From the NCBI RefSeq assembly GCF_015056685.1, contig NZ_SVFW01000044.1, positions 1-33,001 of the forward strand: a stretch of DNA of 33,001 nt, read 5' to 3'. Positions within the stretch are counted from its first letter, which is position 1. The number at the start of each line of letters is the position of its first letter. The notes below the pieces were generated by a model, which worked only from the letters and a program-made list of their open reading frames with translations, was not told the origin of the DNA and did no database searches. Positions 7,784 to 16,168 of this stretch are shown piece after piece. Source of the DNA: Butyrivibrio sp. (GTDB taxonomy: Bacteria > Bacillota > Clostridia > Lachnospirales > Lachnospiraceae). Both the position numbers and the translations under genes were made by a program.

Positions 7784-7828
7784 TGATGTACAGCTGCTTT
7801 TCTAAGTAGCTGTACATCAGGTTTTCAT
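7784..7828 (+). terminator. Intra-operon terminator or attenuator between fruA and ptsH
   Basis: A nearly perfect 16-bp stem (7784-7799 with 7804-7819, one G-T pair) closes on a TTCT loop and is followed by GGTTTTCATTTT. The T tract is interrupted, so partial read-through to ptsH is likely. No strong promoter is seen between it and ptsH. Confidence 0.65.
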
Positions 7829-7846
7829 TTTAGAAAGGATTTAAAA

Positions 7847-8110
7847 ATGGTATCACAGGTAGTAAAAGTAACAAATGAACAGGGAATGCACATGCGTCCG
7901 GCAAGTCTTTTTTGCCAGACAGTAACTCCTTTTAGCAGCGACGTTAAGGTTGTTTTCAATGGAACAGCTTATGATGCTAAGAGCGTTATGATGCTTATGA
8001 GCGCTTGCATCAAGTGCGGTGCTGAGATCGAGATCCAGTGCGATGGTCCTGATGAAGCAGAAGCTTTAAAGAAAGCGGTTGAACTCGTAGAGAGTGGTTT
8101 AGGAGATTGA
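7847..8110 (+). CDS. ptsH: Phosphocarrier protein HPr
   Basis: Small cytoplasmic phosphocarrier that passes phosphate from enzyme I to the IIA domain of the sugar permease. The 87-residue protein has the active His15 in GMHMRPAS and a conserved serine (Ser47, equivalent to Ser46) in AKSVMMLMSA. That serine is the target of HPr kinase/phosphorylase in Firmicutes, so a role in catabolite control is expected. AGAAAGGA stands eight bases before the ATG. It sits directly in the fructose operon rather than in a separate ptsHI operon. Confidence 0.95.
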   Translation: MVSQVVKVTNEQGMHMRPASLFCQTVTPFSSDVKVVFNGTAYDAKSVMMLMSACIKCGAEIEIQCDGPDEAEALKKAVELVESGLGD

Positions 8111-8189
8111 CCATGACTACTTAACGAGGTATTGACGAGTTTAGTAGGCATGGTCGTTCTGGCGAGGATTGAAAATCCGAGAGCAGAAC
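8109..8189 (+). other. Two stem-loops filling the ptsH-ptsI spacer
   Basis: GACCATG (8109-8115) pairs with CATGGTC (8149-8155), continued by CTACT/AGTAG (8117-8121 with 8143-8147). A second stem follows at once: GTTCT (8156-8160) with AGAAC (8185-8189), and GGATT/AATCC (8166-8170 with 8174-8178). No T tract follows, so these are not terminators. They may influence mRNA processing or the ratio of HPr to enzyme I. Confidence 0.45.
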
Positions 8190-8206
8190 TTCATTAGGAG
8201 GTACGC

Positions 8207-9913
8207 ATGTATAAAGGAATCGCCGCATCACGCGGAATAGGAATCGGAAGTGTCTGCGTTATTGTTGAGCACGATCTTAAATTTGAAGCGAAAAAGATTG
8301 AAGATATACAAGCTGAAAAAGAACGTTTTAATAAAGCTGTAGAGGAATTCATAACCGAAACAACTGCTCAGGCTGAAGACATCAGGAAAAAGATTGGTCC
8401 AAAAGAAGCTGAAATCCTCGAGGGCCATATAGTTATGATTTCCGATCCTTCCATGGCCGGAGAGATGACCAAAATGATCGATTCAGGTCAGTGTGCCGAG
8501 TCTGCTGTAGAGGCAGTTTGTGACATGTTTATTGGCATGTTCTCAAAGATGGACGATGACATGATGCGTCAGAGAGCTTCAGACATCAGCGATGTTAAGA
8601 TCTCTATGCTCAAAATTCTCCTTGGTATAAAGGACATAGATATAAGCAAGGTGGCTCCGGGAACAGTTCTTGTGGCTAAGGATCTTACTCCATCAATGAC
8701 ATCTCAGATCAACAAGGAAAACGTTGTTGGTATTCTCACAGAGGTGGGTGGAAAGACTTCTCATTCAGCTATTTTGGCAAGGGCGCTGGAAATACCGGCA
8801 GTTCTTTCTGTTCCTGATATTACAAAGCTCGTTAAGGACAAAGACACTGCAATAGTAGATGGTACAGAGGGCAATGTATATATTAATCCTGAGGGAGACG
8901 TACTTTCAAAGTACATTTTGAAGAGAGAAGAGTTCATCAAAAAACAGTCTGAGCTCAAGGGATTCCTTGGAAAAGAAACTAAGACTCTCGATGGCGACAC
9001 GGTTGAACTTTTCTGTAACATTGGTACTCCAAAGGATGCTAAAAAGGCCATTGAATGTGACGGCGAAGGAATAGGTCTTTTCCGTTCAGAGTTTTTGTTT
9101 ATGGATAACAATCATATGCCTACTGAAGATGAGCAGTTTGCTGCTTATAAAGAGGCAGCTGAGACCATGGGTGGAAAGCCTGTGATCATCAGAACTCTGG
9201 ACATCGGTGGAGATAAAGATATTCCTTATCTCAACATGAAAAAAGAAGAAAATCCATTCCTTGGATACAGAGCTGTAAGATATTGCCTTGGTAATAAGGA
9301 CAGCTATATGATCCAGCTCCGTGCAATAGTCAGAGCAAGTGCATTTGGTAAAGTTAAGATCATGATCCCACTTGTAACCTGCGTTGATGAACTTAGAGCG
9401 GTAAAAGAGCTGGTAGAAGAGATTAAAAAGGATTTCGATGAGCAGGGAATTGCCTATGACAAGGATATTGAAGTGGGCTGCATGATTGAAACTCCTGCTG
9501 CTTCACTTATAGCTGATATTCTTGCGAAGGAAGCAGATTTCTTCTCAATAGGAACCAATGACCTTACTCAGTACACAATGAGTGTTGATAGAGGAAATGC
9601 TGATGTTGCATATCTTTATTCAACCTTCCAGCCATCTGTGCTTCGTTCAATAAAGAACATCATAGAATGTGGAAGAAAGGCAGGAATTCCTGTAGGAATG
9701 TGTGGTGAGGCTGCAGCTGATCCTATGCTGATTCCTCTTCTTATATCATTTGGACTTACAGAATTCAGCGTTAATCCTGTTCTTGTTCTTACTGCCAGAT
9801 GTGTTATCTCTAAGTGGAGCAAGGAAGAGGCCGATAAACTGGCTGAGAAAGTCATGGCCCTTGATAACGAGAAAGAAATCGCAGCTCTTTTAAAAGAGTC
9901 TGCAAAAGAATGA
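8207..9913 (+). CDS. ptsI: PTS enzyme I (phosphoenolpyruvate-protein phosphotransferase)
   Basis: Takes phosphate from phosphoenolpyruvate and hands it to HPr, starting the PTS cascade. The 568-residue length is normal. The N-terminal domain holds the HPr-binding helices and the phospho-His186 in GGKTSHSAILAR. The C-terminal PEP-binding barrel has the GIGLFRSEFLF and GCMIETPAA motifs, SIGTNDLTQY, and a Cys in GMCGEAA near the active site. TAGGAGG (8195-8201) sits six bases before the ATG. It is the last gene of the fru operon, which ends at the terminator 9963-10001. Confidence 0.96.
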   Translation: MYKGIAASRGIGIGSVCVIVEHDLKFEAKKIEDIQAEKERFNKAVEEFITETTAQAEDIRKKIGPKEAEILEGHIVMISDPSMAGEMTKMIDSGQCAESAVEAVCDMFIGMFSKMDDDMMRQRASDISDVKISMLKILLGIKDIDISKVAPGTVLVAKDLTPSMTSQINKENVVGILTEVGGKTSHSAILARALEIPAVLSVPDITKLVKDKDTAIVDGTEGNVYINPEGDVLSKYILKREEFIKKQSELKGFLGKETKTLDGDTVELFCNIGTPKDAKKAIECDGEGIGLFRSEFLFMDNNHMPTEDEQFAAYKEAAETMGGKPVIIRTLDIGGDKDIPYLNMKKEENPFLGYRAVRYCLGNKDSYMIQLRAIVRASAFGKVKIMIPLVTCVDELRAVKELVEEIKKDFDEQGIAYDKDIEVGCMIETPAASLIADILAKEADFFSIGTNDLTQYTMSVDRGNADVAYLYSTFQPSVLRSIKNIIECGRKAGIPVGMCGEAAADPMLIPLLISFGLTEFSVNPVLVLTARCVISKWSKEEADKLAEKVMALDNEKEIAALLKESAKE

Positions 9914-9962
9914 TCGTATCAGATTATTTATATAATTAGATAATATAAACATATGGTAAAAT

Positions 9963-10001
9963 AAAACTGCCGGGATACAGAGCGTATTCTGGCAGTTTTT
10001 T
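9963..10001 (+). terminator. Terminator of the fructose/PTS operon
   Basis: AAAACTGCCGGGATAC (9963-9978) pairs with 9984-9999, with two G-T wobbles, and ends in six T (9996-10001). It is only 30 bases before the next gene, which must get its own promoter from here or from read-through. Confidence 0.8.
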
Positions 10002-10031
10002 AGTTATGTTGGGAAGTGTGGGGAGGACTTG

Positions 10032-11651
10032 ATGCTTAAAAAGATAGGAAAAACTATACTGATACTTCTGGCAATACTGGGGATCTTGTTTATTGTTATC
10101 ATGCTAATACCTACGGATGATGAAAGTCCTGAGACGGTACAGACAGGTAATGATTTGACAGAACAGCCACAGGAAAGCAGTTACACGAATCCTTATGCTG
10201 ATATCGATGTGGTATCTGTGGATACTGACGCAAAATCAGCCACAATAATGATCTACATGAATGGATCAGACCTTGAATCAGAGGCGGGGGAGGCATGTGA
10301 AGATATAGAGGAGATGCTTACCTCTGGCATAGGGAATAATGTAAATGTCATTATTCAGACCATGGGGACAAAAAAGTGGCATGGCTTTGGGATATCTTCA
10401 CAAACGGCACAGACATACAAAGTAGATAACGGAAATCTTGTTTTGGTGAGAGATAATCTGGGACAGCTTGACTGCACAGCAAAAGATACGTTATCGGAAT
10501 TTGTGGGCTTTTGTAAAACAAAGTATCCTGCTGACAGATATCTTTTTGTATTTTGGAATCATGGCGGCGGCCCAGTTTATGGATTTGGCTATGATGAGTG
10601 GCAGGATGAAGAAGACAGTCTCACCATTGATGAGATGGCAAAAGCTTTTTCCGAAAACAGTGACATTCAATTTGACATGATCGGAATGGACTGCTGTATT
10701 ATGGCCAGCATGGAAACCTGTTACGCCCTTTCGCCTTATTGCAAATATGCTCTCCTTTCAGAGGATTTTGAATCAGGACTTGGTTGGAACTACAGCAGGT
10801 GGATGAAGTCTTTTGAAGAAAATCCGGGAATGGCAACACCTCTTTTGGGAAAATACATTATTGATGACATAATAACAGACAACGAAAATGAAGATGGCGG
10901 TGATTCAGCCTGTCTCGCTCTTTTTAACGTATCGGTTGCCACAGATTTATTCAATGCCTGGAAAAATTATGCATATAAAAATGAATATAAGCTTCTTGAC
11001 AAGAATTACAGTAGAAACCATAAGGCTAAAGGAAGAGCGATTGAGGAATGGGATTTTTGGGGATCTGATGGTAGCGATGTAACTCTTTCAGATTATTACA
11101 TAAGCGACATACTGGCCCTTATGGAAAGTGTGGATAACAACAGTGATGAGGCCAAAAAGCTTATGTCTGTACTTAAGGCTTCTGTGGCATATTACGGGCA
11201 CACATCAGACAAAAATGAGCTTACAGGCCTCTCGGTTTCGCTGCCCTACGGAGACTCTGACTTTTATGACAAGTTGAAAGATGTCTTTAAAGGCATATCT
11301 TTAGACAATGAGTATATCGAATGGCTGGGATCATTTGTTTCAAGCGACGGATATGATGACTACTACGATTATGGTGGTTTTGAGGATGATTGGAGCGGTT
11401 GGGGATCCTACGAAAGCGATTATGGTTTTAACTACAGCAGCGGTGGCGCGGGGCAGTATTTCTTTGATGGCGATGATTATGAAAATGACTGGGTATATGA
11501 TCACGAAGAAAAAATCTGGTACATGTATGAAGGAGATGTCCTCTATCTATATGATGACGAGACCAATACTCTGTTCTATTACGATGAATATGAGGACAAA
11601 TACTACTACTACGATGAAGATCAGGATGACTGGTTTGAAGTAGAGGAATAA
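10032..11651 (+). CDS. Clostripain-family (peptidase C11) cysteine protease, membrane-anchored
   Basis: Predicted extracytoplasmic cysteine endopeptidase of clan CD, a family that often cleaves after Arg or Lys. The 539-residue product starts with a hydrophobic segment (about 8-26) without a lipobox, acting as signal or anchor. The C11 core begins near residue 72 with IMIYMNGSDLE. The catalytic His177 lies in FWNHGGG and the likely nucleophile Cys222 in MDCCIMAS. The last 103 residues are unusual: 34 Asp/Glu, 21 Tyr, many Gly and Trp, two Lys and no Arg, and thus no likely self-cleavage sites of clostripain type. ATG 10032 follows GGGAGGA; a TTG directly before it is less likely. No clear promoter was found. 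Substrate unknown. Confidence 0.88.
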   Translation: MLKKIGKTILILLAILGILFIVIMLIPTDDESPETVQTGNDLTEQPQESSYTNPYADIDVVSVDTDAKSATIMIYMNGSDLESEAGEACEDIEEMLTSGIGNNVNVIIQTMGTKKWHGFGISSQTAQTYKVDNGNLVLVRDNLGQLDCTAKDTLSEFVGFCKTKYPADRYLFVFWNHGGGPVYGFGYDEWQDEEDSLTIDEMAKAFSENSDIQFDMIGMDCCIMASMETCYALSPYCKYALLSEDFESGLGWNYSRWMKSFEENPGMATPLLGKYIIDDIITDNENEDGGDSACLALFNVSVATDLFNAWKNYAYKNEYKLLDKNYSRNHKAKGRAIEEWDFWGSDGSDVTLSDYYISDILALMESVDNNSDEAKKLMSVLKASVAYYGHTSDKNELTGLSVSLPYGDSDFYDKLKDVFKGISLDNEYIEWLGSFVSSDGYDDYYDYGGFEDDWSGWGSYESDYGFNYSSGGAGQYFFDGDDYENDWVYDHEEKIWYMYEGDVLYLYDDETNTLFYYDEYEDKYYYYDEDQDDWFEVEE

Positions 11652-11687
11652 GTAAATATGAAAGTTTTATGAAGTTGTTTTGACTTA

Positions 11688-11716
11688 TTGACAACATGTA
11701 GCTAGCTACGTATTAT
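11688..11716 (+). promoter_or_regulatory. Promoter of the marR-ABC exporter operon
   Basis: A perfect TTGACA (11688-11693) and TATTAT (11711-11716) are 17 bases apart. The promoter is framed by two palindromes, one in the spacer and one right after the -10 box, as expected for MarR autorepression. Confidence 0.75.
11694..11711. promoter_or_regulatory. MarR operator O1, in the promoter spacer
   Basis: ACATGTAGCTAGCTACGT is a near-perfect palindrome with a perfect 12-bp core, GTAGCTAGCTAC. It fills the region between the -35 and -10 boxes. Its half-sites match those of O2 27 bp downstream. Confidence 0.6.
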
Positions 11717-11718
11717 AT

Positions 11719-11740
11719 AACATGTAGCTAACTACATGTT
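11719..11740. promoter_or_regulatory. MarR operator O2, over the transcription start
   Basis: AACATGTAG (11719-11727) and CTACATGTT (11732-11740) form a perfect inverted repeat around CTAA, just after the -10 box. Size and symmetry fit a MarR dimer site. The ACATGTAG half-site is shared with O1. Confidence 0.65.
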
Positions 11741-11793
11741 TTCTTTTTGTGGAAAAATCATTCCATCGAAAAGCACTGAAAAGAGAGGAATAA

Positions 11794-12273
11794 ATGAGCT
11801 GCACAGACGGACAAAATGAGTTTTTTAGAGATCGCGAACATGAGCCCATAGGCTTTAAGTTCAAGCTTATCCATGAGGGCTTTGTTTCAATGTTCAATAG
11901 AGAGCTTAAGGAAGATGATATAACTTTTTCTCAGGTTATGGTGATCTCGTACCTGGATGAGCACAAGGATAAAAAAGTAACTCAGAAGGATATTTCTGAA
12001 GCTCTTCATATTAAGCATCCAACTACGATAGGCCTTTTGAAGAGGCTGGAAGAAAAGGGCATGATCAAAAACGTGACAGATCCTGACAATCGCAGGTGCC
12101 GAAATGTTACTCTGTCAGAAAAGGGACTGGAATTTGTTGATAAACGAAGGGAGCGAAGAAAAAACACTGACTATTATCTGGTTAATGGTATGACAGAGGA
12201 AGAGATTGAATCCTTAAGAAAGCTTTTGGACAAAGTCATAGATAATATGGGTTCGATAAATATCAGATGTTAA
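11794..12273 (+). CDS. MarR-family transcriptional regulator
   Basis: Predicted ligand-responsive repressor of itself and the exporter genes that follow. The 159-residue protein has a winged helix-turn-helix (about residues 45-105). The recognition region is VTQKDISEALHIKHPTTIGL and the wing has DPDNRRCRNVTLSEKG, the usual D-x-R-x3-x-L/T-x-G form of the family. Dimerisation helices lie at both ends. GAGAGGA stands before the ATG. The ABC exporter starts 42 bases after the stop. Regulation is supported by the two palindromes over the promoter; the inducing compound cannot be told. Confidence 0.9.
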   Translation: MSCTDGQNEFFRDREHEPIGFKFKLIHEGFVSMFNRELKEDDITFSQVMVISYLDEHKDKKVTQKDISEALHIKHPTTIGLLKRLEEKGMIKNVTDPDNRRCRNVTLSEKGLEFVDKRRERRKNTDYYLVNGMTEEEIESLRKLLDKVIDNMGSINIRC

Positions 12274-12315
12274 TTATAGGGTTTTACCCTAATTATTTTA
12301 TAAAGGGAGAAATAT

Positions 12316-14064
12316 ATGGTTAAGACATTACTAAAAGAAATAAAGGAATTCAAATTTCCTTCCATAATGACTCCGATCTGTATGATTGGAGAAGTTATCT
12401 GCGAAATGGTAATTCCAATCCTGATGGCCAGAATCGTCGACTTAGGGATATATGGCGGCAATATGGCACTTATCTTTAGAACAGGCGGCATGATGATCGT
12501 GATCGCAATATTGGGACTTCTTGCCGGCCTTGGTGGAGCCTATTTTGGAGCTAAGGCATCAGCAGGTTTTGCCAGAAACTTAAGAAAGGCTATGTTCGAT
12601 AATATTCAGACATTTTCATTCTCGAATATAGACAAGTTCTCAACTTCAGGTCTGGTAACAAGACTTACAACAGATGTAACAAACATCCAGAATGCCTATA
12701 TGATGACACTCAGAATGGCTATGAGAGCACCTTCATCTCTTATTATTGCCATGATCGCAGCATTTACCATAAATGCTGAGCTTGCTTCTATATATCTGGT
12801 TGCTGTGGTTATTCTTTCAGTTATCATGGTATTTATCATGAACAGGGCAACTAAATATTTCAAAGAAGTATTTGAAAAGTATGATGCTCTAAATGAGAGT
12901 GTTCAGGAAAATGTATCAGCCATCAGAGTAGTAAAGGCTTATGTAAGAGAAGATTACGAGAACAATAAGTTCAAAAAAGCTGCTCTGAATATTTACAACA
13001 TGTTCGTAAAAGCAGAATCCAACGTTGTTTTCATGAGCCCTATAATGACTGGAACAGTTTATGTCTGCATTCTTCTTATCAGCTGGCTCGGTGCACATAT
13101 GATAGTTGGCGGAAGCCTCACAACAGGTAATCTGATGAGTCTTTTGACCTACTGCATGACAATCCTCATGAACCTCATGATGCTTGCTATGATCTTTGTT
13201 ATGCTCACAATGGCTTCAGCAAGCGGCAAGCGAATCGCAGAAGTTATCGAAGAGAAAACAAATATCACAAATAATGACAAGGCCATTAAAAATGTTCCGG
13301 ACGGAAGTATTTCTTTTGACCATGTAAGCTTTGCGTATAACCAGACTTCAGAAGAGCCTGTGCTTAAAGACATAAATCTGGAGATAAAGTCCGGCGAGAC
13401 AATAGGTATCATCGGAGGAACAGGTTCTGCGAAATCTTCTTTGGTAAACCTGATAAGCAGACTCTATGATGTCACAGGCGGTTCAGTTAAGGTCGGCGGC
13501 ATCGATGTAAGAGATTATGACCTTGAGACTTTGAGAGATCAGGTTTCTGTAGTACTTCAAAAGAATGTGCTGTTCTCCGGTACAATTCTTGATAACCTCA
13601 GATGGGGCAATAAGGATGCATCTCTGGAAGAATGCCAGAGAGCCTGCAGAATGGCCTGCGCTGACGAATTCATAGAGAAGATGCCTCAGGGCTATAACAC
13701 AGAGATCGAGCAGGGCGGAACCAATGTTTCCGGTGGACAGAGACAGAGACTTTGTATCGCAAGAGCTCTTTTAAAGAAGCCTAAGATCCTTATCCTTGAT
13801 GATTCAACAAGTGCTGTTGATACAGCTACAGATGCCAAGATCAGGAAGGCTTTTGCAGAGGAAATACCTGGAACTACAAAGCTTATCATTGCTCAGCGTA
13901 TAAGCTCAGTTCAGGGATGTGACAGAATAATCGTCATGGACGATGGAGCAATCAATGGTTTTGGAACTCACGAAGAACTTCTTAAGAACAATGATATTTA
14001 CAGAGAAGTATATGAGTCTCAGACCGGAGCTTCAGGCGATGCAGATTTTGATCAGGCAGGCTGA
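12316..14064 (+). CDS. ABC exporter half-transporter, degenerate-site subunit
   Basis: First half of a predicted heterodimeric multidrug-type exporter: six membrane spans (residues about 15-300) followed by an ATP-binding domain. The nucleotide site shows the marks of the non-catalytic partner. Walker A is GGTGSAKS (367-374) with Ala before the Lys. The residue after Walker B is Asp496 instead of the catalytic Glu. The H-loop has Gln527 in place of His. Its signature VSGGQ (471-475) is canonical and would complete the active site made with the second subunit. This pattern matches heterodimers such as TM287/288 and LmrCD. AAGGGAGAA precedes the ATG. The partner gene starts 48 bases after the stop. 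Confidence 0.92.
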   Translation: MVKTLLKEIKEFKFPSIMTPICMIGEVICEMVIPILMARIVDLGIYGGNMALIFRTGGMMIVIAILGLLAGLGGAYFGAKASAGFARNLRKAMFDNIQTFSFSNIDKFSTSGLVTRLTTDVTNIQNAYMMTLRMAMRAPSSLIIAMIAAFTINAELASIYLVAVVILSVIMVFIMNRATKYFKEVFEKYDALNESVQENVSAIRVVKAYVREDYENNKFKKAALNIYNMFVKAESNVVFMSPIMTGTVYVCILLISWLGAHMIVGGSLTTGNLMSLLTYCMTILMNLMMLAMIFVMLTMASASGKRIAEVIEEKTNITNNDKAIKNVPDGSISFDHVSFAYNQTSEEPVLKDINLEIKSGETIGIIGGTGSAKSSLVNLISRLYDVTGGSVKVGGIDVRDYDLETLRDQVSVVLQKNVLFSGTILDNLRWGNKDASLEECQRACRMACADEFIEKMPQGYNTEIEQGGTNVSGGQRQRLCIARALLKKPKILILDDSTSAVDTATDAKIRKAFAEEIPGTTKLIIAQRISSVQGCDRIIVMDDGAINGFGTHEELLKNNDIYREVYESQTGASGDADFDQAG

Positions 14065-14112
14065 GTTGTCCAAGTTGTTGATAATCTGATATTTATAGAT
14101 GGAGGCTAAATA

Positions 14113-16053
14113 ATGGCAGAAACAAAACAGATAAAAACAGGTCCCGGTGGTGGAAACAGACGTGGAATGCCAAGACCTAAGGTGCAAAACCCCGGTGCTT
14201 TATTTAAGAGAATTATGGGATATGTTTTTAAATACTATCCTTTACATATGATAACTGTGCTTGTTTGCATACTGTTAACAGTATTTTCAAGCGTTCAGGG
14301 AACTCTTTTTACAAAGACACTTATTGATTCCTACATTCAGCCAATGCTTGACAGTGGAAACAGTGACTATGGCCCACTTCTTGCTGCGATGGGAAGAGTT
14401 GCGATATTCTATGGATTAGGTGTGATCGCAGCTTTTGTTCAGGCAAAGGTCATGATCTACATTAACCAGGGAACATTAAGAAAACTTCGTGAAGAGCTCT
14501 TTGTCCACATGGAGAGTCTTCCTATAAAGTATTTTGATACAAATGCCCATGGCGACATCATGTCAATCTACACCAATGATATTGATACATTAAGACAGAT
14601 GATAAGCCAGAGTATTCCACAGATGCTCAGCAGTGCGATCACAATCGTGAGTGTTCTGATCTCTATGGTTGTGCTCAGTATTCCATTGACTCTGATAACT
14701 CTTTTGATGGTTGGAATTATGCTGTTTTGCTCAGCTAAGGCCACAAAAGCTTCAGGTAAAAACTTCGTAGCTCAGCAGAAGAACATCGGCTCATTAAATG
14801 GTTATATCGAAGAGATGATGACTGGTCAGAAGGTAATCAAAGTATTCAATCATGAGCAGGAAGCAATCGAAAAATTCGATGAGCTCAATCAGCAGCTTTA
14901 TGAGAGTTCATTTAAGGCTAACGGCTTTTCAGGTGCTCTTGGACCTATAAATGCTCAGCTTGGTAATACCAGCTATGTTATCTGTGCCATGATAGGTGGA
15001 GCGATAGCTCTTTCTGACTCAGTTGCGGTAGGCTTCACTGTTGGTGCTCTTGCAAGTTTCCTTACTTTCAATAAGAGCTTCTCAATGCCTATCAACCAGG
15101 TGAGCATGCAGTTCAACTCAATAATCATGGCTCTTGCAGGTGCAGAGCGTATCTTCAGACTCCTTGACGAACAGCCTGAAACTGATGAAGGCTATGTAAC
15201 TCTTGTTGATGCAGAAATTAAAGATGGAGAAGTTGTCGAGGCTGACCACCATACAGGACATTGGGCTTGGAAACACTATCACAAGGCAGATAACACTACA
15301 ACATATCAGCCGATGGAAGGCGATGTTACATTTAATGGCGTTGACTTTGGTTATACAGATGAAAAGATGGTTCTTCACGATATCGTCCTTCATGCAAAGC
15401 CTGGTCAGAAGATCGCATTTGTCGGTTCAACTGGTGCAGGAAAGACAACGATCACAAACCTTATCAACAGATTTTATGATATCCAGGATGGTAAGATTAG
15501 ATACGACAACATCAATATCAACAAGATCAAAAAAGCTGACCTTCGCCGTTCACTTGGAATAGTACTTCAGGATACACATCTTTTCACAGGAACTGTACGC
15601 GACAATATCCGTTACGGAAAGCTTGATGCCACAGACGAAGAAGTAATTGCAGCAGCTAAGCTTGCAAATGCTCACAGCTTTATAAAAAGACTTCCTGAAG
15701 GATACGACACAATGCTCACAGGTGATGGAGCAAACCTTTCACAGGGCCAGCGTCAGCTCCTTGCTATTGCCAGAGCTGCCATTGCAGACCCGCCGGTGCT
15801 TATCCTTGATGAAGCTACATCTTCAATTGATACCCGTACAGAAAAGATTGTTCAGGACGGTATGGATAAGCTCATGAAGGGCAGAACTACCTTTGTTATT
15901 GCCCACAGACTTTCAACTGTTAAAAATAGTGACTGCATTGTAGTTCTTGAACAGGGCCGTATCGTAGAGCAGGGAACTCACGATGAACTCATTGCCAAGA
16001 AGCAGCGTTACTACCAGCTTTATACAGGAAATAAGGCAGAAGAAACTGCATAA
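14113..16053 (+). CDS. ABC exporter half-transporter, catalytic subunit
   Basis: Second half of the exporter, 646 residues. A Pro/Gly-rich N-terminal tail (1-35) leads to six membrane spans, then an ATP-binding domain with a full catalytic set: Walker A GSTGAGKT (438-445), Walker B ending in Asp566-Glu567, and H-loop His598. Its signature is LSQGQ (542-546) rather than LSGGQ, which fits the degenerate site shared with the first subunit. Between the membrane and ATP domains lies a His/Trp-containing insert (about 370-400, with DHHTGHWAWKHYH), common in this subfamily and of unknown role. The ATG follows TGGAGG. A strong terminator follows at 16076-16116. Confidence 0.92.
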   Translation: MAETKQIKTGPGGGNRRGMPRPKVQNPGALFKRIMGYVFKYYPLHMITVLVCILLTVFSSVQGTLFTKTLIDSYIQPMLDSGNSDYGPLLAAMGRVAIFYGLGVIAAFVQAKVMIYINQGTLRKLREELFVHMESLPIKYFDTNAHGDIMSIYTNDIDTLRQMISQSIPQMLSSAITIVSVLISMVVLSIPLTLITLLMVGIMLFCSAKATKASGKNFVAQQKNIGSLNGYIEEMMTGQKVIKVFNHEQEAIEKFDELNQQLYESSFKANGFSGALGPINAQLGNTSYVICAMIGGAIALSDSVAVGFTVGALASFLTFNKSFSMPINQVSMQFNSIIMALAGAERIFRLLDEQPETDEGYVTLVDAEIKDGEVVEADHHTGHWAWKHYHKADNTTTYQPMEGDVTFNGVDFGYTDEKMVLHDIVLHAKPGQKIAFVGSTGAGKTTITNLINRFYDIQDGKIRYDNININKIKKADLRRSLGIVLQDTHLFTGTVRDNIRYGKLDATDEEVIAAAKLANAHSFIKRLPEGYDTMLTGDGANLSQGQRQLLAIARAAIADPPVLILDEATSSIDTRTEKIVQDGMDKLMKGRTTFVIAHRLSTVKNSDCIVVLEQGRIVEQGTHDELIAKKQRYYQLYTGNKAEETA

Positions 16054-16075
16054 AAAATGAGTGTTATAAAGACGA

Positions 16076-16116
16076 GAGGCTGTAAAAATGAGAAATCATT
16101 TTTGCAGCTTCTTTTT
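16076..16116 (+). terminator. Terminator of the marR-ABC operon
   Basis: A 16-bp stem (16076-16091 with 16096-16111, two G-T pairs) closes on a stable GAAA loop and is followed by TTTTT (16112-16116). Confidence 0.85.
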
Positions 16117-16125
16117 CTGTTTGAT

Positions 16126-16147
16126 AATATATCAAAAATGATATATT
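16126..16147. promoter_or_regulatory. Inverted repeat before the XRE/HipA-like module, likely operator
   Basis: AATATATC (16126-16133) and GATATATT (16140-16147) are perfect inverted repeats around AAAAAT. TTGATA (16121-16126) and an AT-rich TATATT/TATTCT about 15-17 bases on could be the promoter it overlaps. HipB-type antitoxins autoregulate through such sites. Binding is inferred. Confidence 0.5.
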
Positions 16148-16168
16148 CTAATTACAGAGGAATAACGC

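Noticed and set aside
11308..11643. A 111-residue Met/Thr/Ile-rich frame overlapping the end of the protease gene
   Set aside because: It is the +1 reading of the GAT/TAT-rich tail and lacks protein-like character.
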